Assembly (NCBI RefSeq): GCF_036327415.1
Contig: NZ_CP123961.1
Span: 1,116,001 to 1,180,000, forward strand
Reading direction: 5' to 3'
DNA: 64,000 nt
Source of the DNA: Bartonella grahamii subsp. shimonis
GTDB taxonomy: Bacteria > Pseudomonadota > Alphaproteobacteria > Rhizobiales > Rhizobiaceae
Shown piece after piece: positions 37,990 through 47,485 of this stretch. The position numbers and the translations under genes are program-made. The notes beneath the pieces are model-generated. The model saw only the letters and a program-made list of their open reading frames with translations. It made no database searches and was not told where the DNA came from. Positions within the stretch are counted from its first letter, which is position 1. The number at the start of each line of letters is the position of its first letter.

Positions 37990-38853
37990 CTAACATAATA
38001 GATGTTCTTTTCGAAGCCACTTATGCGTTATTTGGGCATTTTCATCTTGTCCTAGACGGTTGATAAGAAAGGGGCTGAGTTTTTTCATTTCTTCTTCCAA
38101 AAGGTAGGGAGGGTTAATAATAATCATACCACTTCCATTCATTGTCGGTGGACTTGAACTTTTTCGGATACGCATTTCAAGCTGTAGAATCTTAGGAATT
38201 CCTGTTTGATAAAGCGCGTGAAGAAAACTTTCAATTTCTTTGTCATATTTAACAGGATACCATAAAGCGTAGATCCCTCCAGAAAAGCGACGATAGGCTT
38301 TCGTTAATCCCTCAATAAGGCGGGAAAATTCACCAGTTTTTTCAAAGGGAGGGTCAACAAGGATAAACCCACGTTTTTCTTTTGGTGGTACATGAGCATT
38401 TAAGGAAAGCCAACCATCTAAATGCAAAACTTTTGTCTGATAATCTCCTGCAAAGTTTTTTGCTAAAATATGATAATCTTCATTGTGCAATTCTATTGCG
38501 GTGAGGCGATCTTGTTTCCGTAATAATTGACGAATAAGAACAGGAGATCCAGGATAAAATACAATTTCTCCCCCCTTTTTATTGAGGGCATCAATGATAT
38601 CACTCCATGGACAAAGGAGTGCTCTTAAATCTTCTGGGATAGGGGTTGAAAAAAGTTGTTGGACACCTTCGCGCCATTCTCCTGTTTTATATGCTTCTAA
38701 AGAAGAAAGGTCGTAAATACCGATCCCAGCATGCGTATCTATAACGCGAAAAGCTTTTTCTTTGCGTTTGAGATATTCTATGATGCGAGTGACAATAATG
38801 TGTTTAAAAACATCAGCAAAATTGCCAGCATGATAAATATGCCGATAATTCAT
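37990..38853 (-). CDS. rlmJ: 23S rRNA (adenine2030-N6)-methyltransferase RlmJ
   Basis: RlmJ methylates A2030 of 23S rRNA. From the ATG at 38853 the product (287 residues) starts MNYRHIYHAGNFADVFKH, the diagnostic opening of the family; the longer reading to 38943 adds an unlikely N-terminus. IDTHAGIGIYDL is the SAM-binding region and LVDPPFEKTGEF the catalytic DPPF motif. The gene stands alone between two long gaps. Confidence 0.93.
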   Translation of the reverse strand: MNYRHIYHAGNFADVFKHIIVTRIIEYLKRKEKAFRVIDTHAGIGIYDLSSLEAYKTGEWREGVQQLFSTPIPEDLRALLCPWSDIIDALNKKGGEIVFYPGSPVLIRQLLRKQDRLTAIELHNEDYHILAKNFAGDYQTKVLHLDGWLSLNAHVPPKEKRGFILVDPPFEKTGEFSRLIEGLTKAYRRFSGGIYALWYPVKYDKEIESFLHALYQTGIPKILQLEMRIRKSSSPPTMNGSGMIIINPPYLLEEEMKKLSPFLINRLGQDENAQITHKWLRKEHLLC

Positions 38854-39839
38854 GGAGTAAACTCTATCATATGTATAACTGTACCGGATTATTAGCATAG
38901 AATAATAGAATTGATATCCAAAAAATACTCTTGTAGAAATCAAATAATATCCTCACTCCCAAATTATACACTACAGAAAAAATATTGATGTTATGGGAGC
39001 ATTTATTCACTGAGCTACTTTTATAGTATGAGATTAATCGTTAAGATTTTAAATTTTTTTATATGAAAGTATAGACAGGAAGAGGGCGAACATTTCAATA
39101 GAGATATTTATATTGTAAGAAAAGTTTTTTTATGATCACTCCCTCTTTCAGGAAAACTATAAAAGACAATCAATTAACGAGAGTATTAGTAAAGTTTGTT
39201 GAAAAAATTAAAGTTATCTTTCAAATTCATTCATAAATTTATTTGTTTAAAGATTAAAGGATTTAAAATGCTTGATAAAAACACCGTTACATTTAGCAGT
39301 TTTTTAGCGAGCGTAAAATTATGGATAGAGCAATGTGCTGGTATTATAGTGATAGATTTTTGTAAAAATGTGAATGAATCTCATTGATTGGAGCGGAGCC
39401 CAAGCTTTACATTATATACGCTAAATGGTTAGATTTTTGTGTATGATGCTAAAATAAACTTTTGAATATTGATATGTGCTCTGCAAGCTATCTCAATATA
39501 ATGAGGTTTTTTAACTCAAGTAAATAGGTTTATGTATCTCTAACACTGTATTATCTAGCGGCTTTATGAGATAATTTTATAAAAAAGACTAGAATAAGAA
39601 ATTCTTTTTACATGGATTATGCTTCGATTCCACGCTTTTGATTGAATGTAATTTTCTATTAATGCCCATTCTGTTTTCAATACTGAGACAGGTTAAGCAC
39701 ATAATATTATGAGAACGCATGCCCAGAATCCGGAGACTTGTAATAGTTAGGGCATGCAGCGGTTCAGAGAGCTGGTTATATGGAGGTATTTTACTGAATA
39801 AAGGCGCAAGCTGGTACCATTTTTATTTTTAGCAGTGTT

Positions 39840-39935
39840 GTCATACCTCTTGGCACTTGAGCTGGTTCATAAAGTGCATTTTTACTCTTTCCTCCAAAAG
39901 CTTTTATTTACACGCCTGCTTTGATCGAATGCGAT
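39840..39935 (+). repeat. Degenerate dispersed repeat, copy 2
   Basis: The block CTCTTGGCACTTGAG, then GGTTCATAA, GTGCATTTTTA and CTTTTATTTACA aligns with 47693-47760 and more loosely with 45757-45830. No coding frame runs through it. Confidence 0.5.
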
Positions 39936-40162
39936 GATGGCTCATATTTTGTATTGTATATGGAATAATGGATGATAAAATTCCTACCAATGCGAAGAAT
40001 AAATGTTGTGCGTAAGATGATAGTTTTTGAAGAGACAGATGATGAGTTAAGAAAGTTTTTTAGAGATTTTTCTTTCTGAATTTTTTTAATTGAATAGGTA
40101 AATTTTTTTACAGCATGTTATGATCTTTATCAGTAACGGATAATTTGGAGGAGCTGTTTGTT

Positions 40163-40255
40163 ATGATACGTACAACATTGTTTAAAAGGAAAGACATGAG
40201 CTATAGTATTTACAGGAAGATGAGTAGCCTAAGAGATCAGATGAAGTTCCTTTAG
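40163..40255 (+). CDS. Possible 30-residue small protein
   Basis: ATG at 40163 is preceded by GGAGGAG at a nine-base distance, the best ribosome-binding site in the surrounding 1.6 kb. The product (MIRTTLFKRKDMSYSIYRKM...) is basic, with no membrane segment, and matches nothing I know. It may be a chance ORF or a remnant. Confidence 0.25.
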   Translation: MIRTTLFKRKDMSYSIYRKMSSLRDQMKFL

Positions 40256-40489
40256 AAAAGTTTTTAAGCCTTTTGAATTTTGTATGAAGCGGTTTATCAT
40301 TTTTGAATGGTTTGTGTTATAATACGCTAAAAAGGGATGAGAGAATAAAAAGTTCTGTTGCAATAAAAGTGTGTGATTGCTTTTAAGTTAAGAAGAAAAT
40401 ATACAAGTAAGATATTATATTTGATACCTTCTTCAGAGGAAGCATGAATAAATGAAATCAAATTTAAAAGCATGAAGTTAGAGAGAGTA

Positions 40490-40801
40490 ATGGGTAATAT
40501 TTTTTCACCAACGCATTTAATTATAATTTTATTAATTATCTTTGTGCTTTTCGGTCGTGGTAAAATTTCTGAATTAATGGGCGATGTTGCTAAGGGAATT
40601 AAAGCCTTCAAAAAAAATATGAAGGAAGAAGATGACAGCATTGAGGATAAAGTTGAAATGGCTACTACTTCTCAAATAATTGATGTAGAATCTCAACAAT
40701 CTCAGCCGTTATCAGTAAAACATGTAACAGCGTGCAGAAAGGCTTCTTCTGCTTCTAAAAGAAGCAAAGCATCTGTTGCTAAAAAACAGCGTGTCAAATA
40801 A
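40490..40801 (+). CDS. tatA: Sec-independent translocase subunit TatA
   Basis: TatA polymerises to form the pore for folded proteins with twin-arginine signals. From the ATG at 40490 ([18 protein letters not shown]) it has 103 residues: one N-terminal membrane helix, the [22 protein letters not shown] hinge and amphipathic helix (a canonical TatA pattern), and a charged tail. An ATG at 40472 would add six residues. AGAGAG precedes the start. tatB follows after 55 bases. Confidence 0.94.
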   Translation: MGNIFSPTHLIIILLIIFVLFGRGKISELMGDVAKGIKAFKKNMKEEDDSIEDKVEMATTSQIIDVESQQSQPLSVKHVTACRKASSASKRSKASVAKKQRVK

Positions 40802-40856
40802 CAAAAACGCAATCATCGTTGTGCATTATTTTTTGATGAGGAAGTCGAATTAAGAA

Positions 40857-41291
40857 ATGTTTGGGATTGATGGACCAGAGTTTGTCGTAATCTTACTTGT
40901 TCTCATCATTGTCGTTGGACCGAAAGATTTACCTAAAATATTAAAGACAATAGCAAAGGTAAGAGCTCATATGTGTGCAACAGCAAATGAACTTCGTCAT
41001 CAGTTTGATGATGCAATAAGACAAATCGAGCTCGATGATTTGCAAAAAACATGTTCGAATATTAGCGCTTCAAGCAAGAAGGTAACAGAAACTTTTGATC
41101 CCATTCAAAATGCATTAGAAGATATCCACGATAATTTGGATGTTAAGGCAACACACCATAAATCAGAAAAAGGTAAAGAAATTTTGGAGTGCGATCAAAA
41201 CGTAACCAATAAAGATACGACAATATCTACAGCTTCTCATCATTCTGAAGGCATTTTTATTGTTTATAAAGATAAAGAAGATGTGTCATGA
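40857..41291 (+). CDS. tatB: Sec-independent translocase subunit TatB
   Basis: TatB, with TatC, forms the receptor for twin-arginine signal peptides. The 144-residue product starts MFGIDGPEFVVILLVLI, then the Gly-Pro hinge VVGPKDLPKILKTIAK and a long amphipathic helix. The family's N-terminal Glu is present. The tail is charged and variable. Its stop overlaps the tatC start by four bases (ATGA at 41288-41291). Confidence 0.93.
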   Translation: MFGIDGPEFVVILLVLIIVVGPKDLPKILKTIAKVRAHMCATANELRHQFDDAIRQIELDDLQKTCSNISASSKKVTETFDPIQNALEDIHDNLDVKATHHKSEKGKEILECDQNVTNKDTTISTASHHSEGIFIVYKDKEDVS

Positions 41292-42069
41292 ATGTTAAGA
41301 AAGATGAAGTTGATGCCCATATGGCACCACTTTTAGAACATTTAATTGAACTTCGTCAGCGGATTATTTCTGCTTTGGTTGCATTTATGATCGCTTTTAT
41401 GATGTGTTTTCTTATTAAAGATTATATTTTAATTTTTTACTATGGCCATATCAGTGGGCAATGAAAATAGCAGGGGGTAATCCTGAGGGTATTCGTTTGC
41501 AATCAACGCAAGTATGGGAAACTTTTTTAACGAAGATGAAGCTTTCTGCTTTTGGGGGAATTATTTTATCTTTTCCCTATACGGCTTTTCAGTTTTATAG
41601 TTTTATTGCACCAGGGCTTTATAAAAATGAGCGTATGGCTTTTTTACCATTTCTCATTGGAGGGCCTATTTTATTTTGTATTGGGGGAGCGTTTGTTTAT
41701 AGTCTATTAGCGCCAATAATACTATGGTTTAGTCTTTCTCAACAATTTCTTCCAGATGTTCATTTAAAAATAGAGTTTATAGTGCGTATTTCTGATTATT
41801 TGGGCTTTATGACATCGTTTATCCTAATTTTTGGTTTAATTTTTCAATTACCTCTTGTCATCAGTCTTTTAACAAAAGTTGGATTTTTAACGTCTCATGA
41901 TTTGGCGTCTAAACGAAGATGGGCTATTCTCCTCTCTTTTATCATTGCGGCAATCATAACGCCGTCGGATTTTTTTACGATGTTTGCAGTGGCTTTACCA
42001 ACGATAGCACTTTACGAGATTTCAATTTTAATTGCTTACAGTATAGAAAAGAGAAGAAAATCCGCTTAA
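41288..42069 (+). pseudogene. tatC: TatC, interrupted by a -1 frameshift
   Basis: TatC is the multi-spanning core of the Tat translocase. The first frame starts at the ATG overlapping tatB (MNVKKDEVDAHMAPLLEHLIELRQR, shown here in part: LLEHLIELRQRIISAL) and runs into a stop at 41462. The rest of the protein, from LLWPYQWAMKIAGG through the last helix to 42069, is in another frame. Restoring one T in the run at 41427-41430 would rejoin them as DYIFNFLLWPYQWAMK, giving about 260 residues of normal TatC with six helices. Either a true pseudogene, a slippage-dependent gene or a sequence error. Confidence 0.9.
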
Positions 42070-42130
42070 GAAAAGTGTATAATCTTATGCGATAAGAAAT
42101 GAATAAAAACAATATAAATGAGGAATTTTT

Positions 42131-43408
42131 ATGCTTGATATTAAGTGGATTCGTGACAATCCTGAGAAATTAGATAAAGCACTCATAAGTAGAGGTCTTG
42201 AGCCACAAGCTGAAAGGTTAATACAACTTGATCTTGCGCGTCGGTCGCATATTGCTAAGGTGCAATTGGCGCAGGAACGTCGCAATGTGGTTTCAAAGGA
42301 AATAGGACAGGCTTTAGCGGTATCTGATCAGCAAATGGCTGAAAGCTTTAGAGCTGAAGGTGAAGAGATTAAAGTCTTTCTTTCCTCTGCAACAGCGGAA
42401 GAAAAACAGCTGACGGAGAGTCTTGAGAAAATTCTTTCAGCTCTTCCAAATATTCCATTAGATGATGTTCCAGAAGGTAAAGATGAAAGTGATAATGTCG
42501 TCATTCGACATTTTGGTACACCTCCAACATTTAATTTTACACCAAAGGAACATTTTGATCTTGGTCAAGATCTCAAGCAGATGAATTTTGAACGAGCTAG
42601 TCGTTTGTCTGGAACACGTTTTACAGTACTTTCAGGGGCGTTAGCACGGCTAGAACGAGCATTAGGCCAATTTATGCTTGATGTGCATGTCAATGAGCAT
42701 GGTTATACAGAATTTTCAATACCTCTTCTTGTTCGTGATGAGATTGTTTACGGAGCAGCACAATTGCCAAAATTTGCTGAAGACCTTTTTCGTACAACAG
42801 ATGGTCGATGGCTTATTTCTACAGCAGAAGTGCCATTAACCAATTTGGTCAACGATGAAATTCTTGAAATATCAGATTTACCACTGCGATTTGCTTCTTT
42901 ATCTCCCTGTTTTCGTTCAGAGGCGGGAGCAGCCGGTCGTGATACGCGCGGTATGTTGCGTCAGCATCAATTTTGGAAAGTTGAAATGGTCTCGATTACC
43001 AGTGAAGAGCAGTCTTTAATTGAATTAGAACGTATGACGGAATGTGCAGAAGATATATTAAAACGGCTTTGTTTGCCTTTTCGCACAGTGGTTCTTTCTA
43101 CGGGTGATATGGGGTTTGCAGCACGTAAAACCTATGACATCGAGGTTTGGCTTCCTGGTCAAGAATGTTATCGTGAAATTTCTAGCTGTTCAGTTTGTGG
43201 AGATTTTCAAGGTCGTCGTATGAATGCGCGCTACCGTAAAGAAGGCGATAAAAAATTGCATTTTGTTCATAGCCTTAATGGTTCTGGTACAGCTGTTGGA
43301 CGTTGTCTTATTGCCGTGCTTGAAAATTATCAACAGGCTGATGGATCAATCATTGTTCCAGATGTTTTACAACCTTATATGGGAGGTATGCGTTGTATTA
43401 CTGCTTAA
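42131..43408 (+). CDS. serS: Seryl-tRNA synthetase
   Basis: SerS charges tRNA-Ser. The 425-residue class II synthetase has the N-terminal coiled-coil arm (residues 1-105, starting [18 protein letters not shown]) that grips the tRNA, motif 2 in [20 protein letters not shown], and motif 3 in [25 protein letters not shown] precedes the ATG. It follows tatC by 61 bases, as in related genomes. Confidence 0.97.
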   Translation: MLDIKWIRDNPEKLDKALISRGLEPQAERLIQLDLARRSHIAKVQLAQERRNVVSKEIGQALAVSDQQMAESFRAEGEEIKVFLSSATAEEKQLTESLEKILSALPNIPLDDVPEGKDESDNVVIRHFGTPPTFNFTPKEHFDLGQDLKQMNFERASRLSGTRFTVLSGALARLERALGQFMLDVHVNEHGYTEFSIPLLVRDEIVYGAAQLPKFAEDLFRTTDGRWLISTAEVPLTNLVNDEILEISDLPLRFASLSPCFRSEAGAAGRDTRGMLRQHQFWKVEMVSITSEEQSLIELERMTECAEDILKRLCLPFRTVVLSTGDMGFAARKTYDIEVWLPGQECYREISSCSVCGDFQGRRMNARYRKEGDKKLHFVHSLNGSGTAVGRCLIAVLENYQQADGSIIVPDVLQPYMGGMRCITA

Positions 43409-43429
43409 TTTTACGAAAGGAAAGACAAT

Positions 43430-43537
43430 ATGCGTTTATTGCCAAGAGGTGATGATATGCAAACGCAAGTTTTTGCCATTTTAAAAGAAGCAGTTTGTCA
43501 GTATGATAAAAGTGCACCTCCATTGGAGATTGAATGA
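43430..43537 (+). CDS. 35-codon ORF in the position of surE
   Basis: An ATG with AAGGAAAG upstream opens a 35-residue frame (MRLLPRGDDMQTQVFAILKE...) just after serS. In related genomes surE, whose protein begins MRILLTNDDG, lies here. The first residues bear a faint resemblance, so this could be an internally deleted surE or an unrelated small gene. It ends five bases before the pcm start chosen here. Confidence 0.35.
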   Translation: MRLLPRGDDMQTQVFAILKEAVCQYDKSAPPLEIE

Positions 43538-43541
43538 TACT

Positions 43542-44201
43542 ATGGGGCAAAAGGGTATTTTACAATTTCGTGAGGAGTTAGCCGCTCTTGTACTGAAAAT
43601 GCGTAGCAAAGGCATTGATGACGTGCGATTTTTTTCGGCATTAGAGAAAATTCCGCGTCAACAGTTTGTTTCTGCCCCTTGGTTTAATAGTGCTTATGAT
43701 AATAAAGTTATTCCCCTTGAGTGTGGTGAATATATGGAACGTTTGGAAGAACAACTCTTAATTCTTTCAGCGCTATCGTTGAAAAAAAGGCATCGAGTCT
43801 TAGAAATTGGGACAGGATCTGGTTTTTGTACTGCTCTTACGGCATGTCTAAGTGACCGTGTGACAACGATTGATCGTTATAAAACGCTTGTTGATTTGGC
43901 ACGCCAAAAATTTCAAACTTTAGGAATTGAAAATATTGTTATACGGCAAATTGATGGAAGCCATAACGTGACAGGTTTGGGATCATTTGATCGCATTCTT
44001 ATTTGGCCATCACGTTTTGATGAGCCCAAGGAATTTTTAGAACTTTTAGCTGAAAATGGAATTCTCATTCAGGCGATAGGACCTGACGAAGGGGTACAAA
44101 CGGTGACGCGCTATACAAAAATTGGTAGCCGATTTGAGTGTTTAGAACTGTTTCAAGTGCGTTACCAACCTTTTATTAAAGGCATTGCAGAGATACTTTA
44201 A
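43542..44201 (+). CDS. pcm: Protein-L-isoaspartate O-methyltransferase
   Basis: Pcm methylates L-isoaspartyl residues in aged proteins, starting their repair. From the ATG at 43542 the product has 219 residues, with the SAM-binding motif RVLEIGTGSGFCTALTACL and the family's start pattern FREELAALVLKMRSKGIDD. Some conserved positions (for example the IPPLLHR-like segment) differ. An in-frame start at 43503 would lengthen it by 13 residues. The ribosome-binding site is weak. Confidence 0.87.
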   Translation: MGQKGILQFREELAALVLKMRSKGIDDVRFFSALEKIPRQQFVSAPWFNSAYDNKVIPLECGEYMERLEEQLLILSALSLKKRHRVLEIGTGSGFCTALTACLSDRVTTIDRYKTLVDLARQKFQTLGIENIVIRQIDGSHNVTGLGSFDRILIWPSRFDEPKEFLELLAENGILIQAIGPDEGVQTVTRYTKIGSRFECLELFQVRYQPFIKGIAEIL

Positions 44202-44344
44202 TTTTTAAAAGTTAAGAAATTGCTGCAAATTGCCCAGGTTAAATTCATTTTGATCTTATGTAAAGATATTTATGAATAAAACATCTCATTTTAACTCTTC
44301 GGTAATTTAAAAAAGCTTTAATGGAGTGAGTTGATTATTGATGA

Positions 44345-45538
44345 GTGAGCAAAACGATGTGTTTAAAAGCTTTGGATAATATTTTCCAGCATAATTTTCA
44401 GAGAATAATTTTTTTAGCAGTGCTAACTATTGTCGCTGGTTGTAGTTCTGGTACACAGCGTTTTTCCAATATTGTCTCTCATCGTACGGTATCATCTCAA
44501 TCAAATATATCGAGCACTATGTCTACAGATCCGCGAATGCTATCGTACGGTAGTGGTATGATACAAAGCACTGAATTACCACCTGTAGAATCAAGCGATG
44601 TTTCGTGGGAAGATGACAATTCTCCCTATAATTCTCCACGGCAAGGTAGGATAGCTTCTTCTGATGGTCGCGTTATGGGGTCCCCTCCACGTAATCTTGG
44701 GACACTTTCTCGTTCACAAATGGATAAATCTCCTATTTTTCGGCGGAACTCTTATATTGTCCAGAGTGGAGATACACTGCTCAGTATTGCACGACAAATA
44801 GGGGTTAGTGTTGAGGCATTAAAATTAGCAAATGGTATAAACAGCGATTCCATTTACATCGGTCAGGTCCTTGTAGTACCAAGCAGGCGTACATTAGCAG
44901 TTTCAAATGCACACAATAATAACGATTGGGCAGTATCAACAACAGAATCACCATTCCAATCTCAAGTGATGTCCTCTATAAAAAACAAGAAGTCCTCTCC
45001 TATATATAAAGCGCCTGTAACAACGCCACCTTCTGCAAAGATGAACAAATCAAGTTCTGAGAAAAATTTTTCTAAACAGATGATGCAATTAAATCATGAG
45101 ACTGGTTTATCAAGTACTGTTACGAATACCGATAATATGACGACTCCGCAAGCCACAGGAATTTCTAAGATGCGTTGGCCAGTACGAGGACGTTTATTAA
45201 GCCAGTTCGGTCAAAAAAAGGGAACAGTAATGAATCGGGGAATAGATATTGCAGTGCCTGAAGGGTCTTCGGTAAAGGCAGCAGAAAATGGTATTGTTAT
45301 TTACGCGGGAGATGGATTAAAAGAGCTTGGTAATGTTGTGATGATTCGACATGAAAATAATATTATCACTATTTATGGATGTAACAGTAAGCTTGTTGTT
45401 AACAAAGGACAAAGGATAAGACGCGGTGATGAGATTGCTAAATCTGGTGTTTCTGGAAATGTTAAAACGCCACGTGTCTATTTTGAGATGCGTAAGAATT
45501 CATTACCTGTTGATCCCCTTAAATATTTAGAAAACTAG
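44345..45538 (+). CDS. LysM/LytM-domain lipoprotein (NlpD-like), degenerate active site
   Basis: The 397-residue protein (GTG at 44345; an ATG at 44357 is possible) has a lipobox TIVAGC, so it should be lipidated at Cys33. A low-complexity Ser-rich stretch leads to a LysM domain (SYIVQSGDTLLSIAR to LVVPS, about residues 137-180) that binds peptidoglycan, then a C-terminal M23/LytM domain (about residues 275-395). The zinc ligands are replaced: NRGIDIA for HxGxD, YGCN for YGHN, VYFEMR for LHFEIR. It is therefore probably an amidase activator like NlpD/EnvC, not an enzyme. Confidence 0.88.
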   Translation: MSKTMCLKALDNIFQHNFQRIIFLAVLTIVAGCSSGTQRFSNIVSHRTVSSQSNISSTMSTDPRMLSYGSGMIQSTELPPVESSDVSWEDDNSPYNSPRQGRIASSDGRVMGSPPRNLGTLSRSQMDKSPIFRRNSYIVQSGDTLLSIARQIGVSVEALKLANGINSDSIYIGQVLVVPSRRTLAVSNAHNNNDWAVSTTESPFQSQVMSSIKNKKSSPIYKAPVTTPPSAKMNKSSSEKNFSKQMMQLNHETGLSSTVTNTDNMTTPQATGISKMRWPVRGRLLSQFGQKKGTVMNRGIDIAVPEGSSVKAAENGIVIYAGDGLKELGNVVMIRHENNIITIYGCNSKLVVNKGQRIRRGDEIAKSGVSGNVKTPRVYFEMRKNSLPVDPLKYLEN

Positions 45539-46182
45539 TTTATTGATGACTTTTAAATTTGAATAATCTTACGATTTATAGAAACTTCATGAAAAACAAT
45601 TGATTTTCTTAAATCCATAACATTGCAGCAAAAAATCATTGGTTTAGGGAGAGCAGTTCGTTGGGGTTGTTAGATGTTACCATCTTTGTGTTTATGAAAG
45701 TGTAAGACGATAGCATCATACTGTTTGTCAGCTTCCAGTGTTCCGACTGCTCTTGCATTTGAGAGAGGTATGAAAAGAGATATTTACGTCTTTCTTAAAA
45801 AGTTTTTATCTACAGGCTCATTTCTGTGTGTGGCGTGCAAGAAAATCGTTTTGATTCATTCAGCGGGTATGAAATGAGAGCGTTTCACTGTATTTAGGTT
45901 TGTCATTCGATATCAAAAACGGTGAATTATCTATATAAATTAAAGTTTTTTCATTAGAAAAATTATTTTGTATCATTTATTGAGTTAGTGAAGAGATTTA
46001 TATTGTAGGATGTATAATAGAGGAAAATAAATCTGTTTCTTAAGGATTTATTGCATTTTTGTAAAACTGAGATTAGATCGTGTAGTCATTGCTTTTTGCG
46101 ATAGATTCTTTAGAATTTTTTCTGAATCGGGATTTTTTTAATAGAGTGGGAAATACCTGAAGTTTAACTATAGGAGATAAAA
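45539..46182. other. Gap between the LysM lipoprotein and yajC
   Basis: This 644-base stretch has no gene. It contains a long copy of the dispersed repeat (about 45757-45930). The yajC promoter should be near its right end, where AGGAG precedes the yajC ATG. Confidence 0.5.
45757..45930 (+). repeat. Degenerate dispersed repeat, copy 3
   Basis: Blocks shared with 47693-47885 in the same order: GCATTTGAGA, TTCTTA, AGTTTTTATCTACA, GTGCAAG-AAATCGTTTTGATT, ATTCA, TGAAATGA-AGC and ATATT/TATTT, ending in GGTGAATTAT versus AATAAATTAT. Identity is moderate with small gaps. Confidence 0.55.
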
Positions 46183-46635
46183 ATGTTTATTACGAACGCT
46201 TATGCTCAAGTTGCAGGCGATGTTTCCGGTGGAGTTTCATTTGTTAGCGCTATCCCGCTCATTTTAATTTTTGCAATTATGTATTTTTTTATCATTCGTC
46301 CACAGCGTGCCCAAATGAAAAAACGCCAAGAAATGCTTAATGCAGTACGTCGTGGTGATACAGTTATAACGGGTGGTGGTATTATCGGCAAGGTTACGAA
46401 GGTTCACGACGAGAGTGGTGAATTAGAGGTTGAAATTGGTGAGAGTATGAATATTCGTGTTATTCGCTCAACATTAGCTGATGTGCGCGTTAAAGGTGAG
46501 CCGATTGCAGAAAAAAAATCAAAACTTAGCGCTAAAGCAAAAACACCACAAAAGTCTAAATCTAAAACGACAACGAAAGAAAACATGAGTATCTCTAAAG
46601 AGAAAAAAGCTATATCAAAGGATAATGCATCTTAA
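46183..46635 (+). CDS. yajC: Preprotein translocase subunit YajC
   Basis: YajC is a small inner-membrane protein that associates with SecDF. The 150-residue product has an N-terminal helix (about residues 18-40), the signature IRPQRAQMKKRQEML, and GDTVITGGGIIGKVTKV, then a Lys/Ser/Thr-rich tail of about 50 residues. AGGAG precedes the start. secD and secF, usually directly downstream, are not in the window. Confidence 0.94.
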   Translation: MFITNAYAQVAGDVSGGVSFVSAIPLILIFAIMYFFIIRPQRAQMKKRQEMLNAVRRGDTVITGGGIIGKVTKVHDESGELEVEIGESMNIRVIRSTLADVRVKGEPIAEKKSKLSAKAKTPQKSKSKTTTKENMSISKEKKAISKDNAS

Positions 46636-47098
46636 GGTGTAATGGCAGTTTATTACATTTTTTAAGCATTTTTATAAAAAGCTTGGCAAAATCAAGACAA
46701 TTTCATTGGAAAAGTGGCTTTTATAGTAGCTACAGAAAATTGGGATTTTTGTTTTCTTGAGATTATTAAAATAGTTGCTTTATTTATAGAGTATTACACA
46801 ATTTTTTCTGTTTTTTAAACAAGATCATCGTTTCTATAAAAAGAAATTTGTGAGTAAATAAGCTGAGAAAACTTTTTAAAAGATAAATTTATTTAAGCAG
46901 GTATAGCGATTTGATCGCGGTTTATTATCAAATTTTCATATATTTATTGTATGAGAAGATTAGGGTTTTATATAAAAATTTTCACTTCAATACTAGGCTA
47001 TGGTTAAAATATCAATGTTTGTATCAGCCTTACTTTAATTTTTATGGTGAGAAGTAGCAAAGACAATTGGATTATTCAAAAATAAAAGGTGCTTGTTC
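46636..47098. other. Gap where secDF would be expected
   Basis: The 463 bases after yajC are AT-rich and open in no frame. In related genomes secDF lies here, before the Mth938-like gene. I see no residual SecD or SecF motif. Confidence 0.5.
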
Positions 47099-47485
47099 AT
47101 GTTCGATGCAATTCAAATTCGTGAAGCACATTTTCCAGGTCGCGCATCTATTGATGCTTATGGAAATGGTGGATTTCGTTTTGCTGATATGTCTCATAGA
47201 GGTTCTATTATTTGTGTACCATCAGGTATTTATGGCATTGACATGGCAGGGCCTATCCCCACTCAAGGGGATATATCTCGTATTTTAGAAGAAGCTTCTG
47301 AAATCGAGGTTTTATTAATAGGTACTGGAATTGAATTATTGCGATTACCTGAAGAGTTACGGATGCTTTTATGGGAAAAACGTATTTCATCAGATACAAT
47401 GAGTACGGGAGCAGCGGTGCGTACATTTAATGTTTTATTGGCTGAAGATCGCGCTGTAGCAGCGTTATTATTTGCGGTAGAATAG
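47099..47485 (+). CDS. Mth938-like (DUF498) domain protein
   Basis: From the ATG at 47099, with AAGGTG upstream, this is a 128-residue protein of the Mth938/NDUFAF3-like family: FPGRASIDAYGNGGFRF, then LLIGTGIELLRLPEELR, and STGAAVRTFNVLLAEDRAVAA. The mitochondrial relative is a complex I assembly factor; the bacterial role is not established. A TTG at 47093 could add two residues. The next gene downstream belongs to another complex-I-assembly-like family. Confidence 0.87.
   Translation: MFDAIQIREAHFPGRASIDAYGNGGFRFADMSHRGSIICVPSGIYGIDMAGPIPTQGDISRILEEASEIEVLLIGTGIELLRLPEELRMLLWEKRISSDTMSTGAAVRTFNVLLAEDRAVAALLFAVE

Larger units (their letters stand above)
38854..40489. other. 1.6-kb gene-poor region upstream of tatA
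   Basis: No gene of recognisable family is present. In other Rhizobiales scpA and scpB usually precede tatA; neither is detectable here. The region holds one copy of the dispersed repeat (about 39840-39935), a weak 39-codon ORF at 39268-39387 (AAAGGA before the ATG) and a 30-codon ORF at 40163-40255 with a strong ribosome-binding site. The rest looks like decayed sequence. Confidence 0.5.

Noticed and set aside
39268..39387. 39-codon ORF with AAAGGA upstream
   Set aside because: Too short, no family, and sits in a decayed region; kept only as a mention in the gap description.
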